Assembly (NCBI GenBank): GCA_021234155.1
Contig: JAJEKV010000474.1
Span: forward strand, 117,908-181,907
Direction: 5' to 3'
From: Isoetes taiwanensis
Lineage: Eukaryota > Streptophyta > Lycopodiopsida > Isoetales > Isoetaceae
DNA length: 64,000 nucleotides
Shown here in pieces: positions 45,892 through 56,402 of the stretch. Position numbers and translations under genes: made by a program. The notes under the pieces were generated by a model. The model saw nothing but the letters and a program-made list of their open reading frames with translations, did not search any database and was not told the origin of the DNA. How positions within the stretch are numbered: the first letter of the stretch is position 1; every line of letters starts with the position of its first letter.

Positions 45892-47668
45892 GTACCGCTA
45901 TGCCATTTTGAGAATGAGCATATGGCACTATTAATTCCCTGTGGACATCTTTGACTCTTAGAAACTCATCAAACTCATGTGAGAAACATTATTTGACATT
46001 ATCAGACCGTAATGTCTTAAAGTTGTGAAAAATTGACTCTCAACTAGTGTACTGAAATTTTGATAAATGGAGAAAGCTTCAGACTTAAATTTGATTGGAT
46101 AAATCCATGTATACCTACTGAAGTCATCAATAAAAAGTATGAAATACTTGCTGCCACCTAGGGATTCAATTAGTAAGTAACAGATGTCAGTATGTATCAA
46201 TTGGAGTGTTTGTCTGCTCGATATTGTGCATAATCAGGATATGGAGCTTGGATTTGTTTGCCGAGCCTGCATACAGCACAATGAATATCTTGATCTTTGA
46301 GAACTGCTAGACCTTTTACTATTTGATATTTTGATGCACAAATGATAGCATATAGACCTGCATGTTCATACCTTACATGCCATAGGATCTCTGGAGTGGT
46401 TTGAATTGCTGCTGTACAAGATATTGTTGTACTGTTTGTGACAGATGTGTTTTGAAGAACATAGAGACCATCACTGTTGAGGACTCCTTGAGCAACAGGT
46501 CCGAGCTATTGAAGATCAACATATGCTAGAGGATTCTTGTGCATGATGTGCAATAGACCTCCTGTAAAGAGTACTGACAACCCTAGTTTCTTATCAAATT
46601 CACTTACACTAAGTAAGTTAATGAGAAGGCCAAGAATAAGAATAACATCTTCAATCCTTAGAGTAAGGCAGTTTTCTCTTTCAATTTCAACAGCACCTTT
46701 GGCTGCTGAATTTTTCATGTGTCCATCTGCCATCCTTACAAGAGTCTTGTCATAAGACTTGAGATTTTGGAGAAGTTTGGAATTACCTGCAAGGTGTTTA
46801 GTAGCCCTAGAGTCAATGAGCCATACGTCATCTGCTTCTAGATGTTATATAACCAGGTTGAGAAATTATTTCTCCAAACCATCAATATCTATATGAGATA
46901 CACGAGCGTTGTTTTCTTTGGCTTCTTGGCAGGAGACTGTGCCTCTGCTGGTGCGTGAGGAGACGGCTAATTCTTGCAGTATTGAGCAAATTCTCGCTTT
47001 AATTTCCTGCAATTGCGCTTCATATGATCTTTGATACCACAATACCAGCATGAGAGAGGATCTTTGTGAGAGCTAGAATCAACTTGTGAAGAAGACTTGT
47101 TGATAAGACTTTGTGAAGATTTATCATGCGGAGCATAGGAAATGGAGGAGGCTGAAGAATACTTAGCTTTAGAATAGTGTGCTGCTTCTTCTTGTATCAA
47201 TTTCTTCTGCTCAATTTCAGCATCCAAATTGCTGCTGGAGTTGATGGAAAGAGACTTGAATTTTTTATTGCAGCTGATAGAAATTTTTGATATGCTGATA
47301 ATCTTTTGATAAGCCATTCAATGCATATAGAATGAGTTTGGTTTGATCAAGAGTACCACCGGCTCCATGATATTTGTCTTGAAGATCCTTCAACGTTTGA
47401 ATATAATCTCTCATGTTGATACAATCTTGCAGCCTGAGATTACTCATGTTGCCTTGAAGAGAAAGCTGCTTTCCATCACTTTGATTAACACATATATTAT
47501 GAAGAATAGCGTAGGCTGCTCTAAAAGTGGTCTGATCCCCGATGTCACGCATGAAATCAGTGCAGACACATTCTTTCAAATGATTGAGAGCAAGGAAATC
47601 TTTTTTTATTTCAACGGGAGTAAGTGGATTACAAGATTTATCCAACACTTCACCCAAATCCTTCAAAT
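45892..47668 (-). pseudogene. copia-2: gag, protease and first half of integrase
   Basis: Minus-strand Ty1/copia polyprotein in broken frames. Gag (47666-46967) has NMSNLRLQDCINMRDYIQ and a CCHC knuckle CWYCGIKDHMKRNC. A protease-adjacent block (46733-46506) has LINLLSVSEFDKKLG. The integrase catalytic region (46200-45958) has LGGSKYFILFIDDFSRYTWIYP. Integrase ends abruptly at YAHSQNGIA (45896-45928), where element C begins. The continuation RKNRSILNL is found at 63548 on the plus strand. Several stops; non-functional. Confidence 0.85.
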
Positions 47669-48419
47669 TAAGGTATTAAAGGATTTGGAAGCCAAGAGCA
47701 TCGTTATAAGGAGCCTCTGGGACTCCATGCAGACTGTCAAACTCTCTACCAGCAATGACTGCCTAGCAGCCAAGAATAGCTGCCTTGCAATGTCTGTACC
47801 ACACCGTGCAGATTCTGAAACAAGTGACAAAATCAGCCAGCGAGATCTTGGAAAGGTATTAGGTGTTCACCCAAGAAACCTGCAAAAGGCAAAGAAAAAG
47901 AGGGAAGAGATCGATTACAATGGTGGAAAATGGGTTTCTTACAAGAGGGCTAAAAGATTCGATGCAATTTCAGATGAACATATAGAAAAGATTCAAAAAT
48001 TTTGGATTGAGAACACCAGAGTGTCTCCTAACACAAAGGATGTTAGAACTAGAAGATTGGAGAGAAATGTAAGAGAAGAACATGCTGCCCACTATCTGGA
48101 GGAATCACAGGTTAGTTTATTTCTGTTATTCATGTTTTCTTAGTTATGGTGCTTAGTGTGGTGGTGCATGTGGTGGTTATTGTGTTGTACAGTGATTGTG
48201 GTGTACTGTATGCAGCATGTGAATTGTGTGTAGTTGACTCTACTCTGAAATGCAATATTTAATGTTTGGAATATTATTAGAACATGACAGAATTGAGTAC
48301 TCCTTTACTGGGTGTGTGTACATTCTAAAAATATTTGAGCTATAACTAACTGATCCTGAGATACAAATTTTTGTTGAATAATTCAAGCACAGCTCTGTTG
48401 GAAAGTATGATATATTAAA

Positions 48420-49402
48420 GGGAAAATTCTAAAACTACCCTTATATCTTAACATAATTATCAAATTACCCCTATATTTACAGAAATTATCAAAATACCCT
48501 TTTCTTTTTAGCAACCGTTGTTCCCTTTCGCGTCAGAAGAATACTGCCAGCAAAGGATGATCTTGAATCCGGAAGTAAGCATGATTTGCATAAAGATTTT
48601 ATGCTTGGTATGCATGATCTTGAATCCAGAACCATAGTTGGGAGTTAGCAGTTAGTAGTTAGCATGTAGAGAGGCATTCTAATGCCAGTTGCAAAACGTT
48701 TTTGGGGACGTACCACTGATGGCGGAGCAGGGGATGGAGTTGTGGTCGCCCAGGCCGGCCAGAGTTCTTTCTGTATCTTCACCGGAATGCAAGCTGCGCC
48801 TTATTTTTCATCAATCCACCCTCTCAAATCCGCCTTACCTTGCCATAATTCCTCCAAATTCCGGCATTAGATCATTAAAAATCGCCCAAAATGGGATAGA
48901 TTAACCAAAATCCGTGTTAAATGATTTAAGACTGCCCACAATTCATCAAATGTTGTGGTGCGGATTCGTGTGAAAGCAAGCACAGCACCGGATGTGAACT
49001 CACTCATTGGGCTTTGCAGAATCATTGCAGAATTCTGTAGAAATTGAGGTTGGTTGTTCTGTTTTGGATAATTCCGGCGTTGGAATTTAGAGGTGAAGAA
49101 AATTGTTGAGTGATCATCGATAAGGTCTGGTTTCCTGGGCCTCGAATGTTTTAGGAGGCCAAAGAATGAGCAAAAATCCGCCCCATGTTCTCCGATCAAG
49201 CCATTGATCAAAAGGCTTGACGACCAAATTGCTCTGCTCAAACATAAGCTGCACCTCATCCATCAAGGATTGCTTAGCACTCAACGGGAAAACTGCCCCA
49301 TCTCAGGGACGTACACAATACAGGGCATATCAACAAATTCAGAAAATACAAGGGCATTATAACAATTTCGAACAAAATCAGGGGCATTTTTTAAATTTCC
49401 CC
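48420..49402. mobile_element. 983-bp MULE-like non-autonomous element, copy 2
   Basis: Identical length and ~99.5% identity to 25260-26242. Different 9-bp TSD: TATATTAAA at 48411-48419 and 49403-49411. It is inserted within an intron-like part of transposase C. Confidence 0.92.
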
Positions 49403-49481
49403 TATATTAAAAAAAGGATCTTACAAAATGGCTTTACAAAATTTAGCTTTCCATTGAAAGCTCTGTACCCGAGAACTAAAT

Positions 49482-49983
49482 TTACATGCATGATTTCCTA
49501 AGCAACGTGAAATTGGTATGGTCGGCTCGAGAACCGGTGCATCCAAAATTATTGTTTTTACGCACTAAAGCATCTAATCTTTCTGCAGTCATCCCGGACT
49601 TAAAGGGATGAGGTTTGCCGGTGCTTCTGCATCCCCCGGTGGTAAGCACGCACTCGCCGGTAAAATTTGTTATTTGAGTCGAGGCGGACAAGTGACGAGA
49701 GAACAAATATACCGCTGCCCTTGCAGCAGAAGATGTAACATAAGCTCATGAACTCGTCTAAGAGCTCTCTTCTCGTCAATCGACTCCAAGCATAGCCATT
49801 GAAGGCCCAAAGATCCAAATTCCTGTTGTATGCCTTTAGGTTGGATTCGAAATCAGCAAAGAAGGTGGATTTAGGCATATCCACCTTCAGAGATTTATCA
49901 CGAGCCCTGTTTAACATGTGTCGAATGCCCTCCTCGGTCACCCTACAATAGCCGTAGTGATCTCTGAACATGGATCCTACCAT
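49482..49983 (-). CDS. Unidentified minus-strand ORF inside element C
   Basis: ATG at 49983 (MVGSMFRDHYGYCRVTEEG) gives 127 residues to 49600. An overlapping frame continues to 49482 (GECVLTTGGCRSTGKPHPF), so one frame change would extend it. Composition looks protein-like (aromatic and charged residues: DLWAFNGYAWSRLTRRELLDE). It is antisense to transposase C and sits between the MULE-like element and the (ACC)n array. I do not recognise it. It could be an accessory gene of C or a fragment of another nested element. Confidence 0.35.
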
Positions 49984-50184
49984 GTTGCCGGAATGAACTT
50001 GTTCGAATTGGCGCGAATTGGGAATGAAACGCCAAAAATCAGACGTAGGAACAGGATTTAGGACCCAGATCCTTTTCTAATGATTAGAAGAGGAATGTAA
50101 TTATTATGAGGGTGTACGAATTTCAGAAGTGTTTATGAGAGCAGGCTAGGCAGATTTTTTATGTCAGACGAAATAGGATAAAAG

Positions 50185-50992
50185 TGATGTGATGTGATGT
50201 GTGGTGTGGTGTGGTGTGGTGTGGTGTTTTGTGGTGTGGTGTGGTGTGGTGTGGTGTGGTATGGTGCGGGTGTGTGCATGTTAATGTATGATATGTGTGG
50301 ATTCAATTTTATTTATTCTCCCCCCTCACCCCACCACACCCCATCTATTCCACCACTATAGACTACCACCACATCTTTGCGACCACCACATTACCACCAC
50401 ATGCACACACATCCCACCACATCCCACGCCACACCCCTCCACGACCACCACCACACTCCACCACCACCACATCACACCACAATCCACAACACCACACCAC
50501 ACCACCACCACTACACCCCCCCACCACACTCCATCACCACCACACTCCACCACACACCACCACGACCACCACACCCCACCATAGCACCACACACCACTAC
50601 ACACACCACCACCACCACCACCCCCACCACCACGCCCCACCACCACACCACACACCACTCCACCACACACCACCACCCCCCCACCACCCCCCCACCACCA
50701 CACCACACACCACTCCACCACACTCCACCACCACCACCCCCCACCACCACCCCCCACCACCCCGCCCCATCACCACCACACACCCTCCACCACACTCCAC
50801 CACCCCCCCCCCACCACCACACCCCACCACCACCACACACCACTCCACCACCCCCCACCACCACAATCCACCACCACCACCCCCCACCACCACACTCCAC
50901 CACCACTCCACACTCCACCATTTGGTGTATGGTGTGTGGTGAATGGTGTGGTGTGTGGTGGGGTGTGGTGTGGTGTGTGTCAGTATGCCTCT
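50185..50992. repeat. (TGGTG)n-(ACC)n-(TGG)n compound satellite
   Basis: About 50190-50277 is (GTGTG)n/TGGTG-rich, 50323-50912 is ACC/CCACCAC-rich on plus, and 50918-50992 is TGG-rich again, so the array can fold on itself. Long His/Pro/Thr or Gly/Val/Trp-rich open frames in it are products of the repeat and are not genes. Confidence 0.9.
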
Positions 50993-53199
50993 GACACTAA
51001 AGTGCCCGTTAAGTGAATATGATGAGTGTGGGGCATGGTATGGTGCATGGTTTGGTGTGGTATACACATCCTTACAATTTAGTGTTCATTTCATGCGAGA
51101 TGCTATTGTTCAAGAGGTTTTCGGACCAACATCCGTAAATTAAGATTCGATCTTCGAGCTTTTGAGAAGCTAAAACCCTGGTTTGTTGTGAAATTGAAGG
51201 ACTTCAATAGTTGCTGTTGCATTCAGCACGTGAGGATGCAAATGCTAGTGGATGGACTCAATGGGATGAGAACCAAACATCCGAAGAATTGCACTTGCAC
51301 CTGCGATGTTTGTAGATCGCATGAACTTGGTCAATGCAGGGCACACCCAGCATAAAATTGCAAGTACAGGAAGCTTGTGGAGATCTATATTGTGTCCAAA
51401 GAGTGAATTAGATGAGTTTCACAAGAAGGCGTGCATCCTTGGAAATTGTGAGTCGTGTGGAATCAAGAAGTTTCAGACTGTCCCATGGAAGGAAGTGGCG
51501 TGGGAAAGTGAAATGGGAGTACATTGACTATGAAAAAAACAACGTCTCGAAGTTACGGTAGGAGGCCCGACTCATCAATTACAATGAGACGTAACCCAAG
51601 GAATACGGATAAACCGAAAGAGCGTCTAAAAATCTTTCCATCGCATAATTTCGGTACCAATGGCGGGTAAAAGCGGTTTAAGGAGCTTCGGAGAATCTCC
51701 CGGCCAGATGCATGTCTCGGTAGTGGATTTTGCAGAGAACTATACATTCAAGGAACAAGAGGAGGTGCGGTCGATCTTATTTGGGTCAATAACCAGATTA
51801 CCATTTTGGTTCAAATAACATATCGATCGACTTCGGTGGTAGATGAGATTATCAAGGAAACACATTACTATGTATCGGATGATAGGGAACACGATACTTT
51901 GTTAGGCAACACCGCTTCATGAAGCACCACAAATATCCGGAGCGAAAGGAAGGGTTCCAAAGAGACATTATGTGTTTTCGGATGGTGCAAAGCATCTCAA
52001 TTCAAGGCTTCTAGACCATTTTACTTTGTGGCTAGATACACATTAATCGATGTCTATATGATGTGGAATTTTTGGTTCTAACTACGGAAAGGTGAACACG
52101 ATGGCAAAGCTGCCGAGTTGAAGAGATGGTTAAGACAACCGCAATTAAAATACAGTGTTAAACATAAAATTGGGTAATGCTCATGAAGTGGTAGAAGTTG
52201 CCGAAGAGATGTTTACTTGTGGAACATCCGAGTGGATGAACACATCCAAAACCAAGAAGAGGAAGAATATAAAAAAGGTTCTTTTGGGAAGTCAAGGTGG
52301 AGGATATAGATAGAAAGAAAGCATGGGGTGCGAGAAAGGATTTTGGACACTAGGCAGATCCATTGTGTACATGCATTCAATCCTGAATCTCCATTGCGAT
52401 TTGCACATGAGGGAACTTTCATGCTTCTGCGCCTCTTGCTTGGATGGCATGTGGGACAGTTTGTGTGAACAAGCACTACGTTGATGATTGGAAACTTCAA
52501 GTTATTGTACCATCCTCCAATGTGCATGCCGACATTGAGGACCGTAAATCCAAAGAGAGTCCTTGTTCTCCTCCAATCCCACGATGTTAGCAGAGGCACT
52601 TAGAGTTGGTGATAATTTTCTTTGTCGTTGCTCAAAGGGAATGATGAGGGTTCTGAATTTTGGATTACGATGTGCACAAAACCAAAATGGATAGTGGAGA
52701 AAGACTTCCAACTCAATGGAACATGGTACCTCATGGGTGATAGTGTCATAGAAGGTATGTATTACAAGAAGGGCGCAAGATCAACCGTCAGCTATGATCT
52801 TTGCAGTAAAGATGCCTTAGGCATAGTATTCACAACACAGATCTGTGCAATTAGACTTCACATGCCACCAACTAAACGTCAAAACAGGACTGTATATAGG
52901 CTGGATCCTTTAGATGAGGAGAAAATTTTACAGAATTTACCCGAAGTTCTTTCTGATGATGATGAAATGTAAAACCATTCTGTAGTTTTCAGAACTCATG
53001 TGAAGTTTTGTGCTTCAGCTGTGAAAATGAGTTTGTCTTGATTTCTTTTGAAGATTTGAATTCTTCTGAAACACTTGATTCCTTTGTTTGTGAGATGAAT
53101 TGAATATGAATTTTCATTGAAATGAATCGAGGTTACAATAACAATTATGTACATAAGAAAGATATACAGTGATTTAAGTACGAGGTGACTCATGCACCT

Positions 53200-54115
53200 A
53201 CATACTTCCCAATACATATGTTCCTCTCAGTTCCAGCTTTTGTTGCTTCTAATCTTAAAACTTCAAGCATGAACACTCTAACATCAACTAGATCCTGGTC
53301 TGAAATGTCCACAACCTGCAGTTGACCACACTTTGTCAATAACAAGTTGACTTACTAGATCAGGCAACAATATATTCACTCCTTTCAAGTACCCCCTCAC
53401 AAATTTGTGCATAAACGAACATACGGCAGGGCCGCATGAATGACCATCGGTTTGAAGAGGCGTTCTGGAAATTTTCACATCATCTGAGGTTGTAAAGCTG
53501 AAATTATTGTGTCCAAGCAATTCCAGGAACCTGCACTCAAAGTTTGTTGTCATTGTGCCACAACAGCAAAATGCAATGAGCAAGCACTAACCTCTCAATA
53601 TATGCCTTACGCCATGCAAGCCCGAAGCTATCAAAGTGATATATCCACGGGTTTATATCTCAGGTGAGACACATAGCGTGGCTTACAATCGAAAACAGGT
53701 CCGATGATGTCCATCACAAGCGAGGCAAAAACATGTACTGGCACTTATCCAGATTCACATGTTTCCTTATTGTTTTGTAACTATTTGTGTCCTTGGACAA
53801 TGTCGAGTGAAAAAGAGGGTCAAAGAAATGAAAGGGATGGCTCATTCCTTGGAGAATCAAGTAGTATTCCATGTATCTGCAAACATATGCATATCATCTG
53901 GCACAATCCTGATGATCACAAATCAGATGAAAGTATCACCTTGAGAAGAGGAGGATCAATTGATCATTGAACCACTGCGTATCAGCTTCCAAATTTTTGA
54001 TGTCGGTGGAGCTAATCACGACAGTTTCAGTTCCACTCAGCACCACTTCCAGATGTGTATTTGGCTTTAGATAGTCAGGGACTGCCGAAGCTCTATCATC
54101 TCTAGTTCTAAACAC
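53200..54115 (-). pseudogene. Ulp1/C48-type protease of element C
   Basis: Minus-strand exons: 54110-53940 (VVISSTDIKNLEADTQWFND, the usual N-terminal 'D..L..WLND' signature); ~53790-53640 (KCQYMFLP, then INPWIYHFDSFG with the catalytic-type Asp); ~53530-53330 (PLQTDGHSCGPAVCSFMHKF, the Gln and Cys of the active site); 53290-53200 (VVDISDQDLVDVRVFML, end KYVGA). The segment that should carry the catalytic His (HW) between KCQYMFLP and HFDSFG is shifted or missing, with a TGA in the best frame. The exon pattern parallels the element B protease. It lies directly downstream of the NIF-like gene, the reverse of the order in B. Confidence 0.7.
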
Positions 54116-54224
54116 ACACGAAATATTTGCTCACAATCCATTCAAATATTTTAAATTGAAAAAGTACAACACATATCATAGAAATTTTTTTACTTTTATT
54201 GACTTTCAAAGAGTTTTACAAGAT

Positions 54225-55097
54225 TCATTTATGAAAATACTTGTCGAGCATTTTCATGCAGTTGCGCGACTCTTCAGAATCCCACATGTTCCACATTTGA
54301 TGTTCCTTCACATAAGTTGGCACACTTTCTGCAGCCAGAAGTCCCTCCAGCCATGGTTTGAGTTGCTCCAAAAGGAAATTGGAATCCAACCTGTCGGGAG
54401 CAAAACTATTTGGACATATCATTGTGTTCGGCTGGTTGGCAGAACCCTTATATCTGCTGTCATCTATCAACAATGTGTTTGTCACCTGGTATCTCCAAAA
54501 TTTCTGGTACACTTTGGACAGATCCTTAAGGAAAATTGGCTTATTAACCACCTTTAATTTTGTGTTGGTGCAGTCATCCTGATTCCAAATAAAAAGAAAT
54601 CTGCCCTTATATTCCTGCAGCAACTTTCTCATCAACAATTCAACATTACTCTTAGCCATGCTGGACCACAATGCAATCTCAAATTTTGAAAAACACCATT
54701 CTAAGAACTCCTGTAATCCAGGCCTGGAAACTGCAAACTTTTGATGGTTCAATTTCTGGATGGTCACTTCTGGCTCGGCCGATGCAGGGATCCTCTCTTT
54801 CAAGTCATAAAACTTGCCTAAAACCCCATTAAAATCCAGAACAAGGAGAATTTCAGTTAACCTCTTGGTTTTTGTTGGTTGAGGTTGTATTGGACTCGTT
54901 GAGCAGTCTGCATCTTGTCCAGGATCCGGGGTTTCTTTGTCAACTTCATCACCTGCATCCGCATTTGGTTCATATTCAACACCAAAACTTTTTTCTGGTG
55001 AAGGACCCCATACAGAATGAATCTCAAGGGAATTAATTTTCCCCCCTGAATCAGATGCACTAGGAATCTCTTCGCCGGGGCTTCCAATTGGTAGCAT
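54225..55097 (-). CDS. FCP1/NIF-type HAD protein of element C (290 aa)
   Basis: The single frame from the ATG at 55097 is intact. The N-terminal ~85 residues are acidic and disordered. Motif I is LVLDFNGVLG, where the second Asp of DxDG is Asn, as in plant 'DxNGxL' members of the family and expected to impair phosphatase chemistry. Then SRPGLQEFLEWCFSKFEIALWSS, FIWNQDDCTNTKLK, and LLIDDSRYKG (motif III). C-terminal: LKPWLEGLLAA, matching LYPWIEGLRNA of the element B protein. The family acts on phosphoproteins, classically the Pol II CTD; this copy may bind rather than hydrolyse. An upstream minus exon-like frame (55369-55154) could add a further N-terminus. Confidence 0.78.
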   Translation of the reverse strand: MLPIGSPGEEIPSASDSGGKINSLEIHSVWGPSPEKSFGVEYEPNADAGDEVDKETPDPGQDADCSTSPIQPQPTKTKRLTEILLVLDFNGVLGKFYDLKERIPASAEPEVTIQKLNHQKFAVSRPGLQEFLEWCFSKFEIALWSSMAKSNVELLMRKLLQEYKGRFLFIWNQDDCTNTKLKVVNKPIFLKDLSKVYQKFWRYQVTNTLLIDDSRYKGSANQPNTMICPNSFAPDRLDSNFLLEQLKPWLEGLLAAESVPTYVKEHQMWNMWDSEESRNCMKMLDKYFHK

Positions 55098-55544
55098 TTA
55101 TCTACGCAACATAATTGAAATGAGGAAGACCACGTAAAAATACAAAAAATAAATCATGTATGTGGCATCGGGTACTTACTTGATAATGATCGCATTGATT
55201 GACTATCCAAATTTCGTTTTGGAGTCTCCACGTCGCCATTTGGGATTGACTTAGGAGTATCAAATGGGGTGAATTCTAGGTACAACCGGAGGTATCTTGC
55301 GGTCCTCATAACTCGATCGAGACGTGGATAAGCGTTGGATATCCTTGGTCTCAAATTTCGCATTCGCAAACACTAAGTCGATGGACCCGCGTGACAACAT
55401 CGGTAAACATTAGTTAAGGCACTTGTTTGCGCCGAATCTATATTGTTTGCAAATGAACAATATCAAGCCCGGTGAGTTGACAACCATTCAAGAGGGGTCA
55501 CGCACGGGCTTTTTACTCTCTTTTCGATGTTCTGTTTATATATA

Positions 55545-55899
55545 TATCTAAAGTGCCCCCTAAAATGAGCGCGGCGATCTCATCCCGGGGGCACTTTAGA
55601 TACAATAAAGGACAAGCAAAAGAGACTAAACCCGACCGGGATGGAAGAGACTAAGCGGGGATGAAAGAGACACGAGTACAAGCATCGAGACTTCCCAAAC
55701 CTTGCTTTCACCCCTCTTTGGACAATGGAACTTAGCATGTAAACTAAGCTACATTGGCCAAAGAGGAGGTCAAAGAAAGATTGAGAAGTCTCGATGCCTG
55801 TACTCAGCAATTACTAACATCCAATTAACCCACAGATTGCTATCTTGTTTTATGTCGGGCTTATTTCCTTTTCGAGTTTCCTGCTTGATGTATCTAATT
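55545..55899. repeat. Nested foldbacks (MIRNA-like hairpin), left part
   Basis: A 16-bp perfect inverted repeat (55545-55560 with 55587-55602) around a 26-nt loop. A 132-nt hairpin (55674-55721 pairs with 55758-55805, ~85% paired, internal stem CTTAG/CTAAG). A second short palindrome begins at 55887-55899. The last one's partner is at 61021-61033, beyond copia-1. A third copy of the hairpin arm (GAGTACAAGCATCGAGACTT) lies at 61077 onward. It looks like a foldback element family or small-RNA precursor. Confidence 0.75.
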
Positions 55900-55943
55900 C
55901 GCCACCTAAAATGAGTGAGCGACCTCATCCTAGGGGGCAAATT

Positions 55944-56388
55944 TGTTGAATGGTGTCATGTTATTCAAAGCAGTGGAAAGACCTATGAGAAGCAGTGGCA
56001 GTAGGTCAAAGTCAAAGTCAAAGTCAAAGGTGGCGGGCACCCCCTACCCGGATGTTGCTGGGCTCGCTAGAAACACACAGACACCCCCTGCCCGCCACTT
56101 AGGGTTTGCGTTGACCAGTCAAAGTCAAAGTCAACCAGGGCCGAATTTTAAGGAAGGCAAGTCTATCTACTCCTGATTTTTAGGCAAGTTGAAGAACTTT
56201 CTATATGAAGGGGATGCACAATTTGACAAGTGGATGCACCCGGATTGGAAGGTAAATATGGAGATAAATACTGGAGTAATGGATGAACAGGGAGAGCTCG
56301 CAGGTCCAGGATATTGAGCGCCTGATTGATCTTGTTGTCAGTGTATTGAGTATCAGATTATTGAATACATTATTTTCAAATCCTAACA
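55944..56388 (+). repeat. copia-1 5' LTR
   Basis: 445 bp, begins TGTTGAATGG, ends ATCCTAACA. It contains two runs of the hexamer GTCAAA (55998-56029 and near 56118-56133). Confidence 0.96.
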
Positions 56389-56389
56389 G

Positions 56390-56401
56390 TGGTATCAGAG
56401 C
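56390..56401 (+). other. copia-1 primer-binding site
   Basis: TGGTATCAGAGC, one base after the 5' LTR; complementary to the 3' end of initiator tRNA-Met, the usual copia primer. Confidence 0.93.
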
Positions 56402-56402
56402 C

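Larger units (their letters stand above)
45172..47668. other. Inferred inverted segment joining parts of copia-2 and element C
   Basis: Inside this block copia-2 gag-integrase and the left end of element C read on minus. The 5' side of copia-2 (PBS at 44973) and its 3' side (63548 on) read on plus, and the body of element C reads on plus. Flipping the block would place gag after the PBS, the element C left TIR next to integrase, and the N-terminal ORF in front of the transposase core. An AAATCCTT...AAGGATTT inverted pair marks the right breakpoint. Confidence 0.7.
47660..52972 (+). pseudogene. Transposase C (homologue of transposase B), shattered
   Basis: Blocks match transposase B in order. 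47660-48115: SNDCLAAKNSCLAMSV, VLGVHPRNLQKAKKKREE, FWIENTRVSPNTKDVRTRR. Then a gap with the MULE-like element, an unrelated minus ORF and (ACC)n. 51140-51500: LKDFNSCCCIQH, NCTCTCDVCRSHELGQC, CILGNCESCGIKKF. 51715-52130: SVVDFAENYTFKEQEEV, YYVSDDREHDTL, HYVFSDGA (catalytic-type Asp retained), KASQFKASRPFYFVARY, GEHDG. 52370-52450: a LSCFCASC-like block. 52622-52972: C-terminal domain ending in acidic LSDDDEM. Frameshifts in almost every block make it inactive; it is more eroded than transposase B. Confidence 0.8.

Noticed and set aside
50295-50994. Long His/Pro/Thr-rich and Gly/Val/Trp-rich open frames
   Set aside because: They exist in all frames of a (CCA)n/(TGG)n satellite, which simply lacks stop codons.
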